Part shown: positions 8,282 to 16,581 of the stretch, piece by piece | Position numbering within the stretch: position 1 is the stretch's first letter | How the letters are laid out: the number at the start of each line of letters is the position of its first letter | Source: Pseudothermotoga sp. | GTDB taxonomy: Bacteria; Thermotogota; Thermotogae; Thermotogales; DSM-5069 | DNA: 64,000 nucleotides | Assembly (NCBI GenBank): GCA_025060105.1 | Contig: JANXCS010000006.1 | Coordinates: 62,001 to 126,000 of the forward strand | Direction of reading: 5' to 3' | The notes under the pieces: model-generated | Seen by the model: only the letters and a program-made list of their open reading frames with translations | The model's database searches: none | Told to the model about the DNA's origin: nothing | Translations under genes and position numbers: made by a program

Positions 8282-9255
8282 ACGTGAAGGTCATGATAGT
8301 ACAACCGATCCACGAAAACGGCGTGAAAATGCTTTTGAATGCGGGATTCGAGGTCGTGCAAGCTTCAAATCCAGAACCATCTGTCGTTGCTCGCGAGATC
8401 TCAGATTGCGATGGAGTTATAGTCAGGACCGCACTTTTCACGGCGGAGATCATAAGAAATGCACCAAAACTCAAGGTCATAGCGAGACACGGTGTAGGGG
8501 TGGACAACATCGACGTTGAAGAAGCCTCAAAGCATGGAATTTACGTTGTCAACACTCCCAATGCGAATGCACTCTCGGTTGCTGAAGCTACAGTTGCGTT
8601 CATACTCGCTCTAGCAAAGCAACTCAAGCAGATGGATGCTGCTACGAGGAGAGGGGATTTCAAGATCAGGGATCTATTCTCAACCATGGATGTGGATGGA
8701 AAAACTCTTGGGATCATTGGTCTAGGTAGGATAGGTTCGTTGGTGGCGAAGAAATGTCAAGCTGCTTTCTCGATGAAGGTACTCGCTTACGATCCCTACA
8801 TCGACACTAGTAGAGCTTTGGAGCTGGGGGTTGAGTTAACCTCATTGGATCGACTTTTGAAAGAAGCGGATTTCGTCACAATCCATGTTCCACTCACAAC
8901 TGAAACAAAAAATATGATAGGAGAAGCACAGTTGAAACTCATGAAACCAACTGCGTACATCATAAACATGGCGCGTGGTCCAATTTGGGACGAATACGCT
9001 GTGGTGAAAGCGCTCAACGAAGGTTGGATAGCAGGTGCGGCCACTGACGTATTTGTCGAAGAACCCCCAAAGAACGATCATCCCTTCCTCAAATGTGAAA
9101 AAATCTTGCTCACACCACACAACTCAGCACTCACTAAAGAATGCGTGATCAGGATGGCAGAAGGAGCGGCACAAGGTGTGATAGAAGTTCTAACGGGAAA
9201 GAAACCGAGCTTTCCTGTGAATCTAGATCTCTTGAGAAAGTACGGAAAGATTTGA
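8278..9255 (+). CDS. D-isomer-specific 2-hydroxyacid dehydrogenase
   Basis: This is an NAD(P)H-dependent reductase of 2-keto acids to D-2-hydroxyacids, or the reverse. The 325-aa protein has an N-terminal catalytic half (VIARHGVGVDNIDVEEAS), a Rossmann motif GLGRIGSLVAKK, the NMARGPIWDE segment with the catalytic Arg, a Glu in FVEEPP and the catalytic His in TPHNSA. Ile-Trp replaces the common Val-Val after ARGP. ATG 8278 overlaps the previous stop (ATGA), but GGAGGG at 8272-8277 is better spaced for GTG 8284 (MKVMIVQP). The SerA-like features also allow a phosphoglycerate or hydroxypyruvate type substrate; the context favours a hydroxy acid made or used by the LarA-like enzyme. Confidence 0.88.
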   Translation: MNVKVMIVQPIHENGVKMLLNAGFEVVQASNPEPSVVAREISDCDGVIVRTALFTAEIIRNAPKLKVIARHGVGVDNIDVEEASKHGIYVVNTPNANALSVAEATVAFILALAKQLKQMDAATRRGDFKIRDLFSTMDVDGKTLGIIGLGRIGSLVAKKCQAAFSMKVLAYDPYIDTSRALELGVELTSLDRLLKEADFVTIHVPLTTETKNMIGEAQLKLMKPTAYIINMARGPIWDEYAVVKALNEGWIAGAATDVFVEEPPKNDHPFLKCEKILLTPHNSALTKECVIRMAEGAAQGVIEVLTGKKPSFPVNLDLLRKYGKI

Positions 9256-9272
9256 AAAGGGGGCGAATGGAG

Positions 9273-10163
9273 ATGAATTTTGTTCCAAAAGGAGTTATAC
9301 CAGCGGTCGTTACACCCATGCACAAAGATGAGAGTATCAACGAGTCGGCTTTCAGAAAACTTTTAAACTATCTAGTCAACAACGGTGTTCACGGTGTCTT
9401 TGTGATAGGAAGCCAAGGGGAATTTTACGCTCTGACGAAGGAAGAGAAAATTAGATTGATGGAGATCGCCGTCGAGGAAGTGAACGGTAGAGTTCCAGTT
9501 TATGCAGGTACTGGAGGTATAACTACTAAAGAAGTCATCGAGCTCAATGATGCGGCGGAGAGGATAGGTGTGGATGCTGTTTCCATCATCACACCGTACT
9601 ATATCACACCATCGCAAGACGAGCTGTACGAACATTATGCAAAGATCGCGAAAGCCACCAGATTGCCAGTTTTGTTATACAACAACCCTGGAAGAACTGG
9701 GGGTGTGAAGCTGGAGCCACGAACGGTTGAAAAGCTGGCAGACATCGATAATATCGTGGGTATAAAGGATAGCAGTGGCGATTTGACTAACACGAGTGAG
9801 TACATAAGACGTACTAAAGCTAAGAATTTTTATGTGCTCGCGGGGAGAGACACGCTCATACTAGCCACACTGCTCTACGGTGGAACTGGTTCCATTGCAG
9901 CAACAGCCAACGCCGCACCAAAGCTTGTTGCAAGCATATATGATTATTTCATCAAAGGAGATATTGAGAATGCAAAACGAGCTCAGGAAGAACTCACGCC
10001 GTTGAGACTAGCCTTTGAGCTCGGAACCTTCCCGGTGGTCATCAAAGAAGCATTGAACATGATGGGAATCGAAGCTGGGCCGGCACGTGGACCAATCAAG
10101 GGTTTGAGTGAGGAAAAGAAAGCCGAACTGAGAAAAGTCCTTCAAGAAATGAAACTTTTGTGA
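9273..10163 (+). CDS. DapA/NAL-family Schiff-base aldolase or synthase
   Basis: This is a class I aldolase-like TIM barrel of the dihydrodipicolinate synthase / N-acetylneuraminate lyase family. These enzymes use a lysine Schiff base to pyruvate. The family motifs are present: GSQGEFYALTKEEK (usual form GTTGE), YYITPSQDELYEHY with the catalytic Tyr, YNNPGRTG and the Schiff-base lysine in VGIKDSSGD. Gln in place of Thr in GTTGE, plus the operon, argue for a 2-keto-3-deoxy sugar-acid or 4-hydroxy-2-oxo-acid aldolase rather than the lysine-pathway enzyme. ATG 9273 lies nine bases after AAAAGGGGG; ATG 9267 is also in frame. About 296 aa, cytoplasmic. Confidence 0.85.
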   Translation: MNFVPKGVIPAVVTPMHKDESINESAFRKLLNYLVNNGVHGVFVIGSQGEFYALTKEEKIRLMEIAVEEVNGRVPVYAGTGGITTKEVIELNDAAERIGVDAVSIITPYYITPSQDELYEHYAKIAKATRLPVLLYNNPGRTGGVKLEPRTVEKLADIDNIVGIKDSSGDLTNTSEYIRRTKAKNFYVLAGRDTLILATLLYGGTGSIAATANAAPKLVASIYDYFIKGDIENAKRAQEELTPLRLAFELGTFPVVIKEALNMMGIEAGPARGPIKGLSEEKKAELRKVLQEMKLL

Positions 10164-10177
10164 GGGGAGTGTCTGAA

Positions 10178-10960
10178 ATGCGTGAAAACAGAACGAAAAG
10201 ACTTTTGAAGGAAGGTAAACATGCGATCGGCATCATGGTCAGCGAGATAAGAACTCCCGGTATTGCGCAGATGCTTGCAACTGCTGGTTTTGATTTCTTT
10301 GTCATAGACACAGAGCATTCTCCTTTCACTCTCGAAACCGTTCAAGACATGGTGTGGGCCGCCAGGGCGGGTGGTATAACACCCATCGTCAGGGTGCCGA
10401 CGAGATATGGTCATCACAATCTCTCGAGACCTCTCGACAGTGGTGCGGAGGGTTTGCTTGTGCCACAGGTAGAGACACGCGAAGAAGTCGAGCAGATAAT
10501 CAAGGCCACCAAGTACTATCCACTCGGTGAAAGAGGTATGGCGCTCAGAAGAACCCCAACAGGTTTTGCCTCTCTCAAAGGAGAGGAAGTCACCAAATGG
10601 GCCAACGAAAACACGTTGATCATTCTGCAAATAGAGAGTAAAGAAGCTATAGATAACCTTGAAAGTCTAATCTTACCTGGCGTCGATGCATGTCTCATAG
10701 GTCCCAACGATCTTTCACAGAGTCTGGGAGTGCCGGGTGACACGAAGCATCCATTGGTCCAGGAGTACGTGGATAAGTTCGTGCAGAAATGTTTGAGGCT
10801 CAATGTACCTTGTGGCATACATTTACCCACTCCTGAAGCCCTCCAACCTTGGATAGAAAAAGGAATGAAATTACTCATGTGTTCGAGTGATATAAATTTG
10901 ATAGTCGATGGCGGAAAGAAAGTTGTTGACACGTTGAAGCAGATGATCCAAGGGAGGTGA
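10178..10960 (+). CDS. HpcH/HpaI-family class II aldolase
   Basis: HpcH/HpaI aldolases are metal-dependent and cleave 4-hydroxy-2-oxo acids to pyruvate plus an aldehyde. The 260-aa protein carries the family residues in order: His in VIDTEHSPF, Arg in PIVRVPTR, Glu in LQIESKEAIDNLESI (metal ligand) and Asp in IGPNDLSQSLG (metal ligand). ATG 10178 lies nine bases after GAGGGGA; a GTG at 10160 would overlap the previous stop but is worse placed. A second, mechanistically unrelated pyruvate aldolase beside the DapA-family one suggests a branched or two-step breakdown. Candidate substrates are 2-keto-3-deoxy acids; nothing in the sequence decides which. Confidence 0.87.
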   Translation: MRENRTKRLLKEGKHAIGIMVSEIRTPGIAQMLATAGFDFFVIDTEHSPFTLETVQDMVWAARAGGITPIVRVPTRYGHHNLSRPLDSGAEGLLVPQVETREEVEQIIKATKYYPLGERGMALRRTPTGFASLKGEEVTKWANENTLIILQIESKEAIDNLESLILPGVDACLIGPNDLSQSLGVPGDTKHPLVQEYVDKFVQKCLRLNVPCGIHLPTPEALQPWIEKGMKLLMCSSDINLIVDGGKKVVDTLKQMIQGR

Positions 10961-10965
10961 AATGA

Positions 10966-11907
10966 GTGTATCCATGGCACGATCGCTTTCATATGGGTTT
11001 GATACACTTCATGGCATATCCAAATGCGGGGACTGAAGAAGAGATCCTTTCCACAGTCAAATGTGTGCTTCAAGACGAATTCTTCCAAGCCATAGAGATC
11101 AGTGCCCTCGTTGAAGAAACCACCTTGAAAAAGATAGGTAAAATGTGCGAGGTTGCAAAGGTAGACCTTTTGATAGCTGCTCAACCGTTAGTGCTCTCAA
11201 AGAAGTTGAACTTGAACTCTCTGAACGATGAGGAGAGGAAAACAGCAATTGAAGAAATCAAGAAGGCTGTTGATAAAGCGTACGCCTCAGGTGCCAAGGC
11301 GATAGCTTTTTTGAGCGGTAAGATGCCCGAAGCGATACACATCGAAATGGCAAAAGAAAGACTTGTAGATTCGCTCTCTCAAATCTGTGATTATGCGAAA
11401 GAAAGATCGAGTGAGTTTGGTTACACTCTCGCAGTGAACCTTGAAGTTTTCGATTATTCTATCGAAAAAAATGCTTTGGTTGGTCCAGCCCCCGTGGCTT
11501 TCGAGATTGCATCGAAGGTCAGATCTTTCCATGATAACTTTGGCTTGACGATCGATCTTTCTCATCAACCTCTAGTGTTCGAAGATGCCTTTTACACGTT
11601 GACATTGCTCTCAGCTTTTGTGACACACATACACGTGGGTAACGCGGTTCTCGAACCAGGTCATCCAGCTTACGGTGATCAGCATCCAAGGTTCGGTATA
11701 AAAGGTGGAAAGAACGACGTGGAAGAACTCTCATATTTTTTGAAAGCTTTGTTCAAGATTAACTATTTCGATAAGAAAGTCGCCACGAGTAAACCGGTGA
11801 TATCTTTCGAGGTCAAGCCTCTGCCAAACGAAGATCCTGATTTGGTTGTGGCGAATGCTAAGAGGACTTTCTTAGCAGCCTATGCGAAACTTCTGAAGGA
11901 GGTTTGA
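10966..11907 (+). CDS. Sugar isomerase/epimerase-like TIM barrel (AP endonuclease 2 family)
   Basis: This 313-aa protein belongs to the xylose-isomerase-like TIM-barrel superfamily. Metal-ligand positions can be recognised in NLEVFDYS (Glu), IDLSHQPL (Asp, His), THIHVGN (His) and ISFEVKP (Glu). Such proteins isomerise, epimerise or dehydrate sugars and keto sugars, for example IolE/IolI types. GTG 10966 is the start because GGAGGTG (10953-10959) precedes it by six bases; a nearby ATG at 10962 is out of frame. It sits between the HpcH aldolase and the second hydroxyacid dehydrogenase. Its substrate is unknown; it may convert a keto acid into the form the aldolases accept. Confidence 0.72.
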   Translation: MYPWHDRFHMGLIHFMAYPNAGTEEEILSTVKCVLQDEFFQAIEISALVEETTLKKIGKMCEVAKVDLLIAAQPLVLSKKLNLNSLNDEERKTAIEEIKKAVDKAYASGAKAIAFLSGKMPEAIHIEMAKERLVDSLSQICDYAKERSSEFGYTLAVNLEVFDYSIEKNALVGPAPVAFEIASKVRSFHDNFGLTIDLSHQPLVFEDAFYTLTLLSAFVTHIHVGNAVLEPGHPAYGDQHPRFGIKGGKNDVEELSYFLKALFKINYFDKKVATSKPVISFEVKPLPNEDPDLVVANAKRTFLAAYAKLLKEV

Positions 11908-11910
11908 TGG

Positions 11911-12900
11911 ATGAAGAGGTTCAAAGTTTTCGTCACACGAAAGATCCTAGAAGAGGGTTTGAACATGCTCAGAGAAAAATTCGATGTCGAAGTGAGTGAT
12001 TATGACGGAGTCATTCCAAGGAGAATGCTTCTGGAAAAAGTCAAAGGAGTCGATGCCATACTGAGTTTGCTCACCGATACGATAGATGCCGAAGTGATGG
12101 ATGCAGCTGGGCCCAACTTGAAAATCGTAGCGAACTACGCTGTGGGGTACAACAACATCGATGTGGAGGAAGCCACAAAGCGCGGTATTTTGGTCACAAA
12201 CACACCCGGGGTACTCACAGAAACCACGGCAGATTTGGCTTGGGCCTTGATGATGGCCATAGCTCGAAGGATCGTTGAAGCGGACAGATTTGTCAGAGAA
12301 GGAAAATTCCGTGGTTGGGAACCCATGCTTCTGCTTGGAACGGATGTTTATGGAGCAACACTTGGTATCGTCGGTTTTGGACGTATAGGTCAAGCAATGG
12401 CTCGGAGAGCTCTAGGATTCAATATGAAGGTTCTATACTACGATAACGCCAGAGTGCCTGAACAAATAGAAAAAGAATTGAAGGCTACATACGTCGATCT
12501 TCCAACGCTTCTGAAAGAATCCGATTTCGTTTCGTTACATGTTCCCCTAACGAAAGAAACTCACCATTTAATCGGTGAAAAAGAGCTCAGGATGATGAAG
12601 AGGGGAGCTTATTTGATCAACACAGCTAGAGGTCCTGTCGTGGACGAAAAAGCTTTGGTGAAGGCCCTGAAGGAAGGTTGGATCAAGGGAGCCGCACTCG
12701 ACGTGTTCGAAAATGAACCCGAAGTTGAACCAGAATTGCTGAAACTCGATAACGTTGTCCTCGCACCACACATTGCCTCCGCATCTTACGCAACGAGATC
12801 CAGAATGTCCATCATGGTGGCAGAAAACATCATCAAAGCCTTGAATGGTGAAGTCCCACCGAATTTAGTCAACCCAGAAGTATTACAAAAAAGAAAGTGA
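11911..12900 (+). CDS. D-2-hydroxyacid dehydrogenase, glyoxylate/hydroxypyruvate reductase type
   Basis: A 329-aa NAD(P)-dependent dehydrogenase, closest in motif to glyoxylate reductase GyaR. It shows [20 protein letters not shown], the Rossmann loop [33 protein letters not shown] with the catalytic Arg, ALDVFENEP with Glu, and APHIASAS with the catalytic His. ATG 11911 follows AAGGAGG at 11896-11902. It is the last gene of the long + strand run and is closed by a strong bidirectional terminator. It differs clearly from the dehydrogenase at 8278-9255, so the two probably act on different keto acids, perhaps a C2-C3 product such as glyoxylate and a longer chain. Confidence 0.88.
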   Translation: MKRFKVFVTRKILEEGLNMLREKFDVEVSDYDGVIPRRMLLEKVKGVDAILSLLTDTIDAEVMDAAGPNLKIVANYAVGYNNIDVEEATKRGILVTNTPGVLTETTADLAWALMMAIARRIVEADRFVREGKFRGWEPMLLLGTDVYGATLGIVGFGRIGQAMARRALGFNMKVLYYDNARVPEQIEKELKATYVDLPTLLKESDFVSLHVPLTKETHHLIGEKELRMMKRGAYLINTARGPVVDEKALVKALKEGWIKGAALDVFENEPEVEPELLKLDNVVLAPHIASASYATRSRMSIMVAENIIKALNGEVPPNLVNPEVLQKRK

Positions 12901-12923
12901 GGGCTCTCAGCCCTCACTTTTTT
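12894..12923. terminator. Bidirectional terminator between the hydroxyacid cluster and nhaC
   Basis: AAAGTGAGGGCT (12894-12905) pairs fully with AGCCCTCACTTT (12909-12920) around CTC, with TTTTTT on the right and an A-rich left flank that gives a T-run on the other strand. It ends the + strand cluster and the convergent nhaC transcript. Confidence 0.88.
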
Positions 12924-12930
12924 ACGTTGT

Positions 12931-14481
12931 TCATGCCAATTTTCTCAAAGTTCTTGTGTGTAATATCTTCGTGAGGAGCACCAGAATAACGATTCCGATT
13001 GGTAGCAAGATGAATGGACTGAGTTTGAGAACCCCATAGAGGATATACATGATCAACGCCGTGAAGGCGCACAAAAGTGCGTAAGGTAGTTGTGTGTTCA
13101 CATGATCCATGTGATCGCATCCAGAGAAGATCGAAGAAAGAACGGTTGTATCGGAAATGGGGGAACAGTGATCTCCAAAGATTGCGCCTGCAAAGACAGT
13201 TCCTGTCATCACCGTCGTGGAAAGCCAGGGATCTTTGGTTATGTTGTAAGCTACCGGTATCGCGATGGGGGTCAGTATCGCCATCGTACCCCAAGAAGTT
13301 CCCGTCGAGAAGGAGATGAACATGCCGATAAGGAAAACGACAGCAGGAACTAAAGCGAACGAAACGTCCTCTCCCACCAAGGATACAACGTAATCTGCAA
13401 GTTTCATATCCTTCGTGACGGTCCCGATTGACCAAGCCAAGACCAATATCGCACAGGCCAAAAGCATCAGCTTGAATCCCTCAAGGAACGTTTTCATCGC
13501 TTCCGCAACGCTCATGAGTTTAAAGCTCAAAGCTATGATTATTCCAACCAAGGACATCGCGAAAGCGCCCCACAATAAGGCAGTCGCTGCATCTGCATTT
13601 CCAAGTTTTTCTATGAGAGTTTGCCCGCCCTGTGCGGCACCAGTGTAATAAAAACCGAATATGGTGACGAACACCAGCGCTACGATCGGTAAAACGAAGG
13701 TCATTATCATAGGTCTTTTCTCGATGGGTTTTCCAAGCTCAAAATCGATGTTCAACATCGGCATGGCACCGTCGCGAGAAGTTTTCCCTTCCAGTTCGGC
13801 TCTACGTTCTGCCTTCAACATGGGTCCAAAATCCCAGCCACTGATCGCGATGATACCAACAAACAGCACAGTGAAAATACAGTAAAAGTTGAAAGGAATG
13901 CTTCCGATGAATACAGCCATGGGTGCAAGCGTCGTTATTCCTGCTGCACTCATGCCGTTTTGTATCATCGCGAGCTGGTACGCTATCCAGTCTGAAATAA
14001 AGAACGTCGCAACTGGTGAAGATGTTGAATCGAGGATGTACGAAAGCTTTTCTTTGGAAATCTTGCGTTGTTCAAAGATGTCTCTCATGACATTTCCAAC
14101 TATGGCTGAGTTTATGTAGTCGTTGAAAAAGACGATGACACCAAGCAGCCAAGCCCAAACGTTCGCAGATCTCCTTGACTTGATCTTCTTCGCTGCCCAG
14201 TCCCCCAACGCCTTGCTACCCCCAAGTCGCCAGATGAAAGCGATACCAGATCCCATGAGTAGGTTGAACAAGAGTAACTTCGCGCTCCATTCGTCTGCCA
14301 TGGAGCCGATGATCTTTTCGAGTGAATAAGTTATACCAGAAATTGGGTTAAAGTTATTCAAAAGTAGTCCGCCAGTGAAAATCCCCAAAAATAGCGAAAG
14401 CAGAACGTTCTTTGTTATGAAGCAGAGTACAATTGCTACGAGAGGAGGCAAAGCAGACCACGCTGTTCCTTCCACGTTCAT
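12931..14481 (-). CDS. nhaC: NhaC-family Na+/H+ antiporter
   Basis: A 516-aa polytopic membrane protein with about 11-12 hydrophobic segments. It has features of the NhaC group: FLGIFTGGLLL near the start, the intramembrane motif GVIVFFNDYINSAIVGNVMR, and GTSWGTMAILTPIAIPVAYN, then VFAGAIFGDHCSPISDTTVL. It exchanges sodium for protons, or possibly an organic solute such as a malate/lactate couple, which some members do. Start ATG 14481 follows GGGGG on the - strand. It is monocistronic, convergent to the hydroxyacid operon and ended by the shared terminator. It may balance the sodium used by the neighbouring TTT importer (inference). Confidence 0.9.
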   Translation of the reverse strand: MNVEGTAWSALPPLVAIVLCFITKNVLLSLFLGIFTGGLLLNNFNPISGITYSLEKIIGSMADEWSAKLLLFNLLMGSGIAFIWRLGGSKALGDWAAKKIKSRRSANVWAWLLGVIVFFNDYINSAIVGNVMRDIFEQRKISKEKLSYILDSTSSPVATFFISDWIAYQLAMIQNGMSAAGITTLAPMAVFIGSIPFNFYCIFTVLFVGIIAISGWDFGPMLKAERRAELEGKTSRDGAMPMLNIDFELGKPIEKRPMIMTFVLPIVALVFVTIFGFYYTGAAQGGQTLIEKLGNADAATALLWGAFAMSLVGIIIALSFKLMSVAEAMKTFLEGFKLMLLACAILVLAWSIGTVTKDMKLADYVVSLVGEDVSFALVPAVVFLIGMFISFSTGTSWGTMAILTPIAIPVAYNITKDPWLSTTVMTGTVFAGAIFGDHCSPISDTTVLSSIFSGCDHMDHVNTQLPYALLCAFTALIMYILYGVLKLSPFILLPIGIVILVLLTKILHTRTLRKLA

Positions 14482-14508
14482 ACCCCCTAATCAATATGAT
14501 TTACGAAT

Positions 14509-14514
14509 ATTATA
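14509..14514 (-). promoter_or_regulatory. Possible -10 box of nhaC
   Basis: On the - strand TATAAT occurs at 14514-14509, 28 bases upstream of the nhaC start codon. I could not find a convincing -35 box at 16-18 bases, so this is a weak call. The gap 14482-14611 shows no gene. Confidence 0.3.
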
Positions 14515-14611
14515 GATCCGGGGCGATATCCTGTGGGATTTACAATACTTTAAGAGTTTTTGTCTATATATCGTACTTCAAACTCATTCAAGACGGTAAA
14601 TCTTAGGATGA

Positions 14612-15589
14612 TCAAAATTGTTTTTGGAAAAGATGGCACGCCACGAAGTGGTTCGGTGAAACCTCGAGCATCTGTGGCTCCAACTCACTGCAGATAGGCA
14701 TAGCTTGGGGACATCTGGTGACGAATCTACAACCCTTTGGAGGATTCAATGGACTTGGCACATCGCCTTTGAGGATTATTTTCTGCCTCTTCACCTTTGG
14801 ATCAGGCACAGGTACGGCAGAAATGAGCGCCTTCGTGTAGGGGTGTAAAGGGTTCAGATAGAGTTCTTCACTCTCTGCCACTTCGACGAGTTTTCCAAGG
14901 TACATAACCCCGATCCTGTGGGAGATGTACTTCACTACGTTCAAAGCGTGGGAGATGAAAAGATAAGCGACTCCCAACTTTGCTTGAAGATTTTCCAAAA
15001 GCTTTAGTATCTGACTTTGGATTGAAACATCGAGTGCGGAAACCGCTTCATCACAAACGATCAGATCAGGTTGTGTCGATAGAGCTCGTGCGATACATAT
15101 CCTTTGCCTTTGACCACCGGAGAACTCGTGGGGATATCTGTACATATGTTCGGCGGAGAGTCCAACCATTTCCAAAAGTTCCTTGACCTTCTTTTCAGCT
15201 TCCTTACCTTTCACAAGACCATGATAGACCATCGCTTCGCCTACGATCTCTTTGACAGGTAATCTCGGATTGAGCGAACTGAAGGGATCTTGAAAAACAA
15301 TCTGCATTTTTGGCCTAAGTTTTTTGAGTTGCTTTTGATTAAGCTTCGTTATTTCGATTCCTTCGAAGATGATCTCACCACTCGTCGGTTCTTCCAAACG
15401 TAAAATACACCTTCCTGTGGTTGTCTTCCCACAACCACTCTCACCCACTAGACCGAAAGTTTCACCCCTCTTTATTTGAAAACTCACTCCATCGACAGCC
15501 TTAACTGTTGCGATTGTTCTTTGAAGTATGCCTGCTTTCACTGGAAAATACTTCACAAGGTTCCTCACTTCGAGGATCACATCGCTCAT
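14612..15589 (-). CDS. Peptide ABC transporter ATPase (DppF/OppF type)
   Basis: This 325-aa cytoplasmic ATPase powers the peptide importer encoded upstream. It has Walker [16 protein letters not shown], the signature [15 protein letters not shown], Walker [14 protein letters not shown] and the H-loop in LFISHALNV. The C-terminal oligopeptide domain includes [14 protein letters not shown] and the cysteine-rich [16 protein letters not shown], as in DppD/F proteins that bind a 4Fe-4S cluster. I chose ATG 15589, which overlaps the dppD stop (ATGA); the open frame runs 13 codons further upstream without a ribosome site. It is the last gene of the ddh-dpp-nlpC operon. Confidence 0.92.
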   Translation of the reverse strand: MSDVILEVRNLVKYFPVKAGILQRTIATVKAVDGVSFQIKRGETFGLVGESGCGKTTTGRCILRLEEPTSGEIIFEGIEITKLNQKQLKKLRPKMQIVFQDPFSSLNPRLPVKEIVGEAMVYHGLVKGKEAEKKVKELLEMVGLSAEHMYRYPHEFSGGQRQRICIARALSTQPDLIVCDEAVSALDVSIQSQILKLLENLQAKLGVAYLFISHALNVVKYISHRIGVMYLGKLVEVAESEELYLNPLHPYTKALISAVPVPDPKVKRQKIILKGDVPSPLNPPKGCRFVTRCPQAMPICSELEPQMLEVSPNHFVACHLFQKQF

Positions 15590-16575
15590 TCTCCCACTTC
15601 CTCGGGATCGGATCCTCTCAGAAAACACCTAACTTTCCTGTTTTCATTCACGTTCACCAGTTTTGGTACTCTCTCTCTGCACAAATCGAAGGCGAAAGAA
15701 CAGCGTGGATGAAACCTGCATCCAGGCGGTAGGTTCATCGCATTCGGAACGGTACCTTCTATCGTGTGCAGTGGTTTTCTACCGGGTTCCAACTTGGGTA
15801 TAGATTTGAGTAGGCCGTCTGTGTATGGATGGAGTGGTTTTTCGAACAATTCTGTACATGAGGCTTCTTCCACTATTTGACCAGCGTACATCACCACAAC
15901 TCGATTGCACATTTCTGCGATCACTCCAAGATCGTGTGTTATGAGAAGCACGCTCATTCCGAATGTTTTTCTGAGCTGGGATATGAGATCGAGTATCTGG
16001 GCTTGAACAGTCACATCCAAAGCTGTGGTAGGTTCGTCCGCTATCAAAAGTTTTGGGTTGCAGGATAAAGCCATGGCTATCATGGCACGTTGTCTCATGC
16101 CACCGGACAATTGGTGAGGATAATCGTTGTACCTTTTCTCTGGATTGGGAATGCCAACCAACTTGAGTAACTCGATCGCTTTGTTTTTTGCCTCCCCCAC
16201 ACTCACATTTTGGTGGGTGATGATCGCTTCTGAAATTTGTTTTCCAACGGTGATCACCGGGTTTAAAGAAGTCATAGGTTCTTGAAAGATCATCGAGATA
16301 GCACTTCCTCTGATCCTTCTCATCTCGTTGTCTGAAAGTTCGAGCAAATTTTTTCCCTCGAAGAAGACCTTACCTGAAGTGATCTTTGCGGGCGGGATCG
16401 GCAAAAGTCTCATTATGGCGAGTGAAGTGACGGATTTTCCACAACCAGATTCGCCGACCAATCCCAAAACTTCTTCTTGTTTGACGGAAAAGCTAACGCG
16501 ATCCACTGCATGGACCGTACCATCATCGGTGAAAAATTTCACGGTAAGATCTTCCACGCGCAGAATTTCCTCCAT
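15586..16575 (-). CDS. Peptide ABC transporter ATPase (DppD/OppD type)
   Basis: A 329-aa ATPase and partner of the following DppF-type subunit. Walker A is [16 protein letters not shown], the Q-loop [13 protein letters not shown], the signature [15 protein letters not shown], Walker [13 protein letters not shown] and the H-loop LLITHDLGV. The C-terminus has [14 protein letters not shown] and [16 protein letters not shown]. It starts seven bases after the NlpC/P60 gene, so the peptidase is embedded inside the transporter operon between permease and ATPase genes. Confidence 0.92.
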   Translation of the reverse strand: MEEILRVEDLTVKFFTDDGTVHAVDRVSFSVKQEEVLGLVGESGCGKSVTSLAIMRLLPIPPAKITSGKVFFEGKNLLELSDNEMRRIRGSAISMIFQEPMTSLNPVITVGKQISEAIITHQNVSVGEAKNKAIELLKLVGIPNPEKRYNDYPHQLSGGMRQRAMIAMALSCNPKLLIADEPTTALDVTVQAQILDLISQLRKTFGMSVLLITHDLGVIAEMCNRVVVMYAGQIVEEASCTELFEKPLHPYTDGLLKSIPKLEPGRKPLHTIEGTVPNAMNLPPGCRFHPRCSFAFDLCRERVPKLVNVNENRKVRCFLRGSDPEEVGE

Positions 16576-16581
16576 TTTTCA

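Noticed and set aside
9273-10163. Calling the DapA-family gene dapA (lysine pathway)
   Set aside because: GTTGE is GSQGE and the gene lies in a hydroxyacid catabolic run with a second pyruvate aldolase, so a lysine-pathway name is not justified.
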